From: Rhodococcus sp. (in: high G+C Gram-positive bacteria)
Lineage (GTDB): Bacteria > Actinomycetota > Actinomycetes > Mycobacteriales > Mycobacteriaceae
Assembly (NCBI GenBank): GCA_012515885.1
Contig: JAAYXN010000284.1
Location: 1 to 7,017, forward strand
Reading direction: 5' to 3'
Length of the DNA: 7,017 nucleotides
Shown here: positions 1 through 4,801 of the stretch, in pieces
How positions within the stretch are numbered: the stretch's first letter is position 1
How the letters are laid out: the number at the start of each line of letters is the position of its first letter
The notes under the pieces: model-generated
The model's input: only the letters and a program-made list of their open reading frames with translations
Told to the model about the DNA's origin: nothing
Database searches by the model: none
Made by a program: the position numbers and the translations under genes

Positions 1-346
1 CAGTACGAATTTCGTCTTTGAACAAAAAGCCCAGTACACCGACCGGGATGGTGCCGATGATGACGTACCAACCCATGCGGTAATCGAGGTCGCCGCGGTG
101 TTCCCGGTTGAACAGGCCCCGGAACCAGGCCGTCACGATCCGCGCGATATCGCGAGCGAAGTACACGAGCACCGCCGCTTCAGTGCCGAGCTGCGTGACC
201 GCCGTAAACGACGCACCCGCGTCGTCGCCAAAGAAAATGGCGGACACGATGCGCATGTGCCCCGACGATGAGATCGGGAGAAACTCCGTCAACCCCTGCA
301 CGGCGCCCAAAACGATTGCCTGAATCCAGGTCATTGCTTCACCCAT
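1..346 (-). CDS. uppP: Undecaprenyl-diphosphate phosphatase (UppP/BacA), N-terminal part, cut by window edge
   Basis: UppP removes a phosphate from undecaprenyl (in mycobacteria decaprenyl-type) diphosphate at the plasma membrane, recycling the lipid carrier used for peptidoglycan and other envelope polymers; loss of the family lowers bacitracin tolerance. The 115 residues visible show the family signature: QGLTEFLP (Q17 and E21 of the E/QxxxE motif) followed by PISSSGH (S27, H30), then the TQLGTEAAVLVYF helix at about 51-63 and the start of a further membrane segment, YVIIGTIPVGVLGFLF, at 94-109. Families are about 270-280 aa, so roughly 160 residues lie left of the window. I chose ATG at 346-344 because AGGAG (360-356) sits 9 nt upstream. 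The in-frame ATG at 334-332 is the alternative; it has only a GGTGAAG-like sequence in front. Divergent from the AKR gene. Identification is secure. Confidence 0.96.
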   Translation of the reverse strand, partial: MGEAMTWIQAIVLGAVQGLTEFLPISSSGHMRIVSAIFFGDDAGASFTAVTQLGTEAAVLVYFARDIARIVTAWFRGLFNREHRGDLDYRMGWYVIIGTIPVGVLGFLFKDEIRT

Positions 347-426
347 TAGACAACGCTCCTGCCGTCGTCGGGAATGCCCGATTCACACCAAACTGGCGCC
401 TCACGTACACGTTTCACCGGCGCAAC

Positions 427-445
427 GGTACCGGTACCCGTACGG
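427..445. promoter_or_regulatory. Palindrome pair GGTACCGGTACC + CCGTACGG, operator-like
   Basis: GGTACCGGTACC (427-438) is a perfect 12-bp palindrome and runs directly into CCGTACGG (438-445), a perfect 8-bp palindrome. They lie in the 207-bp gap between the divergent uppP and AKR genes, where CGTAC motifs recur (CACGTACACG at 402-411, CACGTACGG at 471-479). This is the kind of sequence a dimeric repressor binds, but no regulator gene is present in the window and no bound factor can be named. Confidence 0.35.
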
Positions 446-478
446 CCGCGGTATCCGGCGTGGCTGGCTACACGTACG

Positions 479-493
479 GTAACGGCCCGTTAC
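479..493. promoter_or_regulatory. 15-bp perfect dyad GTAACGGCCCGTTAC, candidate operator
   Basis: GTAACGG (479-485) and CCGTTAC (487-493) are exact inverted repeats around a single central C. The dyad lies 60 bp upstream of the AKR start codon and 132 bp upstream of the uppP start. Its size and symmetry fit a helix-turn-helix dimer site. The spacer is too short for an RNA hairpin of full length, which favours a DNA-level role. Function is inferred only. Confidence 0.4.
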
Positions 494-511
494 TCTCTCG
501 AATGACGACCA

Positions 512-530
512 ACTGGGGCTCTGCCCCGGT
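512..530 (+). promoter_or_regulatory. Leader hairpin upstream of the AKR gene
   Basis: ACTGGGGC (512-519) pairs with GCCCCGGT (523-530), one G-U pair, around a UCU loop. It ends 23 nt before the AKR start codon, so it would lie in the 5' leader if transcription begins upstream of it. No T-tract follows, so it is not a canonical terminator. It could shield the ribosome site or be incidental in GC-rich DNA. Confidence 0.3.
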
Positions 531-553
531 CCACACTCCGAGCGTAGGCGGTT

Positions 554-1486
554 ATGGAACTAAGAACGGTGGGAGCAAGCGGGCTACGGGTGTCGCGATT
601 GGGCCTGGGCACGTTGTCCTGGGGTCGCGGTACTGACGGCGATGAGGCGGCTGCGCAGCTTGCTGCGTTCGCTGACGCCGGTGGCACGCTCGTTGACACG
701 TCGCCTGCCTACGGTGAGGGCGTCGCGCAGCGGATCCTCGCCGAACTCGTCGATGATGTTGTTCCGCGCCACGATCTGGTCATCAGCTCCAGCGCCGGTA
801 TTTCTGGTTTCGGCGGCTTTTCGCAGGTCGATTGCTCTCGCCGCGCGCTCCTCGGCCAGCTTGAAGGCACGCTCCGTGAACTGGGCACCGACTACCTCGA
901 CCTCTGGCAGGTGGCGACGTGGGACCAACGCACCCCGGTCGAGGAGGTCGCGCAGACTCTCGATTACGCCGTGACGAGCGGGAAAGTCCGCTACGCCGGT
1001 GTTCGCGGCTACCTCGGTTGGCAGTTGGCGACAGCGGCCGGATCGTGCCGTCAGACGCAGCTGGTGGCCACACAGGCCGAGTATTCGCTTCTCGCACGCG
1101 GCGTGGAAGAGGAACTCATCCCGGCCGCTTCCCATCACGGTGTGGGTCTGTTCGCGGCGGTTCCCCTCGCGGGAGGGGTGCTGACCGGCAAATACCGGGG
1201 CGGTACCCCAGCCGATTCGCGTGGCGCTGATGATGCCCACGCCCAAGACATCCGGAGCTACCTCACTGACAGCGCGGTGCGGGTCGTTGACGCGGTAGCA
1301 ACAGCGGCAGATGGACTGGGTACCTCTCCCCTCGCTGTGGCGCTCGCGTGGATTCGTGATCGACCCACTGTCGCCAGTGCCATCGTCGGTGCCCGCGATC
1401 TCGCCCAACTCACCGGCGTTCTCGTCGCCGAAGAGCTGGAACTTCCGCCCGCCATCTCCGCCGCTCTCGACGACGTCAGCGCGTAA
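554..1486 (+). CDS. Aldo/keto reductase family protein with incomplete catalytic tetrad
   Basis: A 310-residue cytosolic protein with the AKR (TIM-barrel) layout. It has the N-terminal RTVGASGLRVSRLGLGT strand, DTSPAYG at 48-54 carrying the family Asp48 and Tyr53, the DYLDLWQ strand at 113-119, the GKVRYAGV strand at 143-150, and a C-terminal cofactor-type segment, SAIVGARDLAQLTGVL, at about 275-290. Length is normal for the family. Oddity: where AKRs have the catalytic Lys (V-I-A-T-K) this protein reads VISSS, giving Ser80; where they have the catalytic His (L-Y-Q-x-H) it reads LWQVA, giving Ala121. Redox activity by the classical mechanism is therefore doubtful. Substrate unknown. The start has only a weak GTAGGCGG ribosome site (545-551) but the protein aligns from Met1 with AKR N-termini. 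It is divergent from uppP and 184 bp before lppL. Confidence 0.88.
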   Translation: MELRTVGASGLRVSRLGLGTLSWGRGTDGDEAAAQLAAFADAGGTLVDTSPAYGEGVAQRILAELVDDVVPRHDLVISSSAGISGFGGFSQVDCSRRALLGQLEGTLRELGTDYLDLWQVATWDQRTPVEEVAQTLDYAVTSGKVRYAGVRGYLGWQLATAAGSCRQTQLVATQAEYSLLARGVEEELIPAASHHGVGLFAAVPLAGGVLTGKYRGGTPADSRGADDAHAQDIRSYLTDSAVRVVDAVATAADGLGTSPLAVALAWIRDRPTVASAIVGARDLAQLTGVLVAEELELPPAISAALDDVSA

Positions 1487-1561
1487 ATATCTGCAAGCAC
1501 TGACTGCGGCGGCTCTGCGTGAGCAAGGGAGGGGCGCACCCCGCCAGTTTCGGCATCGTGT

Positions 1562-1575
1562 ATCACTGAAGTGAT
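1562..1575. promoter_or_regulatory. Dyad ATCACT-GA-AGTGAT upstream of lppL
   Basis: Six-base exact inverted repeats separated by two bases, 96 bp before the lppL start and 76 bp after the AKR stop. The right arm overlaps a TGATCA palindrome (1572-1577). It may be an operator near the lppL promoter. I could not find convincing -35 and -10 boxes next to it. Confidence 0.3.
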
Positions 1576-1611
1576 CACGGATGGCGCGGGTGAGTCACAA
1601 TTTCCTCGCGC

Positions 1612-1653
1612 GCATCCACCTTATTTCTCCGCCCGTTTGCGGGCTGTGGATGC
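1612..1653 (+). promoter_or_regulatory. Composite stem-loop in the lppL 5' leader
   Basis: An outer 8-bp stem, GCATCCAC (1612-1619) with GTGGATGC (1646-1653), encloses an inner 5-bp stem, GCCCG (1631-1635) with CGGGC (1640-1644), and a TTTG loop. The left internal bulge (1620-1630) ends in CTCC. The lppL Shine-Dalgarno GAGGAG (1657-1662) starts three bases after the outer stem, so the structure abuts the ribosome site, and the bulge CTCC could alternatively pair with GGAG there. No T-tract follows, so a terminator is unlikely. A regulatory role is inferred, not shown. Confidence 0.4.
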
Positions 1654-1670
1654 ACCGAGGAGTAGCGGCA

Positions 1671-2846
1671 ATGCCTGCACCGAGTACCCGTAGGAGTGCT
1701 GCTACCCGTGTTGCTGCGGCGTTGGCTGGGGGCGCACTTGTCGCCGGGCTGCTCGCTGGCTGCGCCTCAAGTGAAGAAGAAGTCGATGTCGCGTCCCTGG
1801 CACCGGCAACCATTCCAAGTTCACCGCCCACGTCAGTAACGCCTGCGGGTTCGGTGGAACTTGAGGGCACATCGATTACCGCGATCGCTTTTGATCCGTC
1901 GACAGCGCTCACGGCAGTACTCGTCGACGACGGCAACCGCGTCCTGATCCTTCCGGCCTCCAAGGAATCTATTACGGCGGAATCCACTAATCCGGAATCC
2001 ATTACTGCCAGTCCTGAGTCTTCAACCAGCCCCGAATCGCCGGACGCGGACGCACGGCGCACCGAGTCGCCTGAGGTGGACGCACCGCGCACCGAGTCGC
2101 CTGAGGTGGACGCACCGCGCACCGTGACGCTGGAGAACCGCGCGGCGGGGCTGTCCGGAACCGGTAACGGGTTCGCGCTGCTGCCCGCCGACGGCACTGT
2201 GAGCCGACTTGATCTGACGACCGGCGAGCTTGAGGTTGTCGACGTTGAGGGAAACGCGCTGTCGGCGGCGCAGTTAGCTGACGGACGTATCGCTGTCGGT
2301 ATGGAGAACGGCGACATCGAGGTCCTTGATCCCGCTGATCCTTCAGCACCGACCCAGCGGATTACCGGCCTGTCCGGAGTCGACGCACTCGCAGTAGCTG
2401 GCGACCGACTGACCGCCTTAGACCGCGCTCAGACGTCAGTGACAGCTATCGATACGGAGGATGCCAGCTTGGGCCTGGCGCTGCGAGCCGGTAGCGGCGC
2501 ATCAGCGCTCACCGTTGACCATTACGGCCGTGTGCTTGCCACCGACACGTTGGGCAGTTCGCTGTTGGTGTATTCGACGGACGTGTTGATGCTGCGTCAA
2601 CGGTTCCCTGTCGATGAGCAGCCGTACGCGCTGGCGTACGACAATGCTTCTGACCTGCTGTGGGTGACGCTTCCCGGCACCAACGAGGTGGTCGGCTACG
2701 ATTTGTCCACTGGAGTTGGCGTGGAGGCCGCTCGGTTCAGTACGGTTGCCGCGCCCAATTCCATCGCTGTCAACGACAACGGAACGCTCCTGATCGGATC
2801 GGCGGCGGGAGGCGGACTGCAGCGTTTACCGACTGGGAGGCCCTAA
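1671..2846 (+). CDS. lppL: LppL-like lipoprotein, predicted beta-propeller
   Basis: A 391-residue exported lipoprotein. The signal peptide has basic residues (R7, R8, R13), a hydrophobic AALAGGALVAGLLA core and a lipobox L28-A29-G30-C31, so Cys31 should be lipidated and the protein anchored outside the plasma membrane. After it come repeating four-strand patterns ending in short turns (for example GNGFALLPADGTVSRLDLTT, 165-184; LADGRIAVGMENGDIEVLD, 202-220; HYGRVLATDTLGSSLLVYS, 284-302; NDNGTLLIGSAAG, 368-380), which look like blades of a YncE/NHL-type propeller. Ligand and function are unknown. A Ser/Glu/Pro/Asp-rich segment at about 97-152 interrupts the second half of an early blade. ATG 1671 is chosen because GAGGAG (1657-1662) is 8 nt upstream; the in-frame ATG at 1581 would put 30 extra residues before the signal peptide. 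The LppL name rests on its place before pyrD, as remembered from M. tuberculosis. Confidence 0.85.
   Translation: MPAPSTRRSAATRVAAALAGGALVAGLLAGCASSEEEVDVASLAPATIPSSPPTSVTPAGSVELEGTSITAIAFDPSTALTAVLVDDGNRVLILPASKESITAESTNPESITASPESSTSPESPDADARRTESPEVDAPRTESPEVDAPRTVTLENRAAGLSGTGNGFALLPADGTVSRLDLTTGELEVVDVEGNALSAAQLADGRIAVGMENGDIEVLDPADPSAPTQRITGLSGVDALAVAGDRLTALDRAQTSVTAIDTEDASLGLALRAGSGASALTVDHYGRVLATDTLGSSLLVYSTDVLMLRQRFPVDEQPYALAYDNASDLLWVTLPGTNEVVGYDLSTGVGVEAARFSTVAAPNSIAVNDNGTLLIGSAAGGGLQRLPTGRP
2031..2120 (+). repeat. Three tandem 30-bp units inside lppL (10-residue repeat)
   Basis: Units at 2031-2060, 2061-2090 and 2091-2120. The second and third are identical base for base; the first matches them at 24 of 30 positions. 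They encode PESPDADARR, TESPEVDAPR, TESPEVDAPR. The unit length is a multiple of three, so copy-number change would keep the frame. The identity of two copies suggests recent duplication by slippage or unequal exchange. Confidence 0.9.
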
Positions 2847-3082
2847 TGGCGTCACGCGCGTTACCTGCCGGGTGGGAGTCTTCGTGCGAGGAGTTTGAAT
2901 ACATCCCGCTCCGTCTGCCCCGCGATGTCACTCGGGTCAGTGCGGCGATGCGCCTGGCTATCCAGGCTGAGTTCGGTGGGTGGGAGTTGTCCCGGGTGCG
3001 TTTGTATGCGGACGGCAGTCGCCGAATTCTTCTCAAGCGCCGCAAGACGGCCCATCACATCCCCGATCCCACGCTCCCGTAG
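2846..3082 (+). CDS. Small DUF5703-type protein
   Basis: A 78-residue protein of unknown function, basic at the C-terminus, without a signal peptide or membrane segment. It carries the conserved-looking core EYIPLRLPRDVTRVSAAMRL (18-37), then AEFGGWELSRVRLYADGSRR (41-60) and ILLKRRK (61-67), which I recognise as the pattern of short actinobacterial proteins annotated as DUF5703; that name is from memory. The start codon overlaps the lppL stop (TAATG, one shared base) and has GGGAGG (2835-2840) 5 nt upstream, so translation is probably coupled to lppL. Sixty bases separate its stop from the pyrD start, suggesting a lppL-DUF5703-pyrD transcript. Four cysteine-poor beta/alpha segments are visible but no catalytic motif. 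An open frame continues upstream inside lppL in another phase and is not used. Confidence 0.8.
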   Translation: MASRALPAGWESSCEEFEYIPLRLPRDVTRVSAAMRLAIQAEFGGWELSRVRLYADGSRRILLKRRKTAHHIPDPTLP

Positions 3083-3129
3083 CGGCCTCCCCTCCAGCCC
3101 CCGATGACCACACCCCAATCCGGCTCTCT

Positions 3130-3145
3130 AGGAAGATCTTTCGTG
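3130..3145 (+). promoter_or_regulatory. Ribosome site AGGAAG that fixes a GTG start for pyrD
   Basis: AGGAAG (3130-3135) lies 7 nt before GTG at 3143-3145. The upstream in-frame ATG at 3104 is preceded only by C-rich sequence without a Shine-Dalgarno. The site therefore favours a start 13 codons downstream of that ATG. Confidence 0.75.
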
Positions 3146-4216
3146 TACTCACTGATTCTGCGCCTGTTTTTCCTCGTCCCGCCGGAACGTATCCATCACC
3201 TGGCTTTCGCAGCGATGCGTCTGATCGCTCGTTTCCGGGTGACGCGTGCGTTGGCTTCGCGGGTACTGGTGGTTGATGATCCGGTGCTGGCGAGCCGCGT
3301 GTTTGGCGTCGATTTTCGGGCACCGCTGGGGCTTGCTGCCGGGTTCGATAAGAACGGCGACGGCGTGGATACGTGGGGGCCTTTCGGCTGGGGTTTCGCT
3401 GAGGTGGGCACGGTGACGGCGGCGGCTCAACCGGGCAACCCGGCGCCGCGGCTTTTCCGTCTTCCCGCTGATCGCGCTCTGGTGAACCGGATGGGTTTCA
3501 ATAACCACGGCGCGGGCAATGCGGCCAACAATTTGCGGCGTCGTCGCGGCGATATTCCGATCGGTGCCAATATCGGCAAGACCAAGGTCGTCGAGGCCAA
3601 GGATGCTCCGGGGGAGTACACCGCGAGTGCGCGGCTTCTTGGTCCGCTTGCTGATTTCATCGTCGTCAATGTCAGTTCACCGAATACTCCGGGTCTGCGC
3701 GATTTGCAGGCGGTTGAGTCTCTGCGGCCGCTGTTGCAGGCAGTTCTTGATGTCGTGACGGTGCCGGTGTTGGTGAAGATCGCTCCTGATCTTTCTGATG
3801 AGGACGTCGATGCGGTTGCTGATTTGGCGGTCGAGTTGGGGTTGGCGGGCATTGTTGCCACGAACACCACGATTAGTCGTGACGGGCTCGCGACGTCTGC
3901 GGCGGAGGTCGCTGCGATGGGTCCTGGCGGGCTGTCCGGCCCCCCAGTGGCGGCGCGGTCCCTGGAGATTCTGCGGCGTCTCCATGACCGGGTGGGCGAC
4001 ACCTTGGTGCTGATTTCGGTGGGCGGCATCGAGAACGCCGACCAGGCGTATGAGCGTATTCGGGCTGGCGCTTCCCTCGTTCAGGGCTACACCGGCTTCA
4101 TTTACGGCGGCCCGTTCTGGGCTCGCCGCATGCACAAAGATCTCGCCCGGTTGGTGCGCGCTGACGGTTTTGCGTCCATCACCGACGCGGTAGGCGCTTC
4201 TGCCCAGCGTCCATAG
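3143..4216 (+). CDS. pyrD: Dihydroorotate dehydrogenase (quinone), class 2
   Basis: Oxidises dihydroorotate to orotate with FMN and passes electrons to membrane quinone, the fourth step of de novo pyrimidine synthesis. The 357-residue protein has the class 2 N-terminal amphipathic helix region (YSLILRLFFLVPPERIHHLA, 2-21) for membrane and quinone contact. Then come APLGLAAGFDKNGDG (60-74, Lys70), RMGFNNHG (116-123), VNVSSPNTPGLRDLQ (175-189) with Ser179 at the position of the class 2 catalytic base, VLVKIAPDLSD (209-219), ATNTTISRDGL (239-249), SVGGI (292-296) and GYTGFIYGGP (315-324) for FMN phosphate. All expected motifs are present. The GTG start follows the AGGAAG site and makes the N-terminus match class 2 enzymes, which begin a few residues before the PPE motif; ATG 3104 would add 13 residues. 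Convergent with the PEBP-like gene. Confidence 0.97.
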   Translation: MYSLILRLFFLVPPERIHHLAFAAMRLIARFRVTRALASRVLVVDDPVLASRVFGVDFRAPLGLAAGFDKNGDGVDTWGPFGWGFAEVGTVTAAAQPGNPAPRLFRLPADRALVNRMGFNNHGAGNAANNLRRRRGDIPIGANIGKTKVVEAKDAPGEYTASARLLGPLADFIVVNVSSPNTPGLRDLQAVESLRPLLQAVLDVVTVPVLVKIAPDLSDEDVDAVADLAVELGLAGIVATNTTISRDGLATSAAEVAAMGPGGLSGPPVAARSLEILRRLHDRVGDTLVLISVGGIENADQAYERIRAGASLVQGYTGFIYGGPFWARRMHKDLARLVRADGFASITDAVGASAQRP

Positions 4217-4232
4217 CGCGCCAGGCAGAAGC
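4196..4232. terminator. Hairpin between convergent pyrD and PEBP-like genes
   Basis: GCTTCTGCC (4196-4204) and GGCAGAAGC (4224-4232) form a 9-bp perfect stem with a 19-nt loop. The pyrD stop codon (4214-4216) lies inside the loop, and the right arm sits in the 23-nt gap before the convergent gene's stop at 4240. There is no T-tract on either strand, so this is at best a non-canonical, possibly two-way terminator or an RNA 3'-end stabiliser. Confidence 0.45.
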
Positions 4233-4239
4233 ACACGCG

Positions 4240-4785
4240 TTACCGCTCGTGCGTGCCGTAAATGACGGCGCGCGCGATGGCGTGTGAGAACAGGTTGAAT
4301 CCGAGGAACGCAGGGGTGGAATCCTCAGTCACCCCGTCGAGTACCTCGACGTCGACGGCGTGGACGGCAATGAAGTAGCGGTGCGGTCCGTGGCCTTCTG
4401 GCGGGGCGGCGCCGAGGTAGCGCGCGAGTGAGCCGTCGTTGCGCAATGTCAGTGAACCGGCGGGCAGGCCCGTACCGTTCTCATCTCCCGCACCGGAGGC
4501 GAGGGTGGTGATGGTTGCCGGAATGTTGGCCACAGCCCAGTGCCAAAAACCGGATGCGGTGGGGGCATCGGGATCGAAGACGGTGACAGCGAAGCTCTTG
4601 GTTTCCTTGGGGAATCCGGACCACGTCAGCTGCGGTGAAATGTCTTGTCCGCCAGCGCCATAGATACCACTGACCTGGTCCGTGTTCAGTGGTGAACCGT
4701 TGGTGACGTCCTCAGAGGTGAGCGCGAAGGTCGGCAGTTCGGGCAGGGCCGCGTATGGGTAGTAATCCTGCGGGTCAGCGGTCAT
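4240..4785 (-). CDS. PEBP / YbhB-YbcL family (Raf kinase inhibitor-like) protein
   Basis: A 181-residue protein of the phosphatidylethanolamine-binding-protein fold, without signal peptide, so cytosolic. Family marks visible are ISPQLTWSGFPKETKSFAVT (49-68), the ligand-pocket motif DPDAPTASGFWHWAVANIP (71-89) and GHGPHRYFIAVHAVDV (131-146), with the conserved Asp-Pro-Asp and His-Arg-Tyr groups. The C-terminal NLFSHAIARAVIYGTHE is typical. It closely resembles M. tuberculosis Rv2140c (TB18.6) as I remember it. Bacterial members bind anionic or phosphorylated small ligands; the physiological partner here is unknown. ATG 4785-4783 is chosen because AAAGGA lies 5 nt upstream and the protein then starts like its relatives; an in-frame ATG at 4854 would overlap the M20 gene by 53 nt and add 23 unrelated residues. 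Second gene of an M20-PEBP pair, 16 nt after the M20 stop. Confidence 0.94.
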   Translation of the reverse strand: MTADPQDYYPYAALPELPTFALTSEDVTNGSPLNTDQVSGIYGAGGQDISPQLTWSGFPKETKSFAVTVFDPDAPTASGFWHWAVANIPATITTLASGAGDENGTGLPAGSLTLRNDGSLARYLGAAPPEGHGPHRYFIAVHAVDVEVLDGVTEDSTPAFLGFNLFSHAIARAVIYGTHER

Positions 4786-4801
4786 GAGCGTCCTTTCAGC
4801 T

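Noticed and set aside
268..636. Plus-strand frame of 122 codons across the uppP/AKR gap
   Set aside because: Overlaps uppP antisense, the intergenic palindromes and the AKR start; no family resemblance.
584..1408. Open frame of 274 codons on the minus strand opposite the AKR gene
   Set aside because: Low-complexity arginine-rich product without family motifs, fully antisense to a gene with clear AKR motifs; a GC-driven shadow frame.
1531..1542. GGGG-CGCA-CCCC hairpin as an AKR terminator
   Set aside because: Only a 4-bp stem and no T-tract; too weak to call in GC-rich DNA.
1581..1670. Upstream ATG extension of lppL
   Set aside because: Would place 30 residues ahead of the signal peptide and lacks a good ribosome site, while ATG 1671 has GAGGAG at ideal spacing.
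2031..2120. CRISPR-like array
   Set aside because: The 30-bp units are directly adjacent with no spacers and are in frame within lppL; it is a tandem coding repeat.
1595..2317. Open frame of 240 codons on the minus strand opposite lppL
   Set aside because: Serine/threonine-rich mirror of the lipoprotein gene, including the mirrored tandem repeat; no ribosome site or family resemblance.
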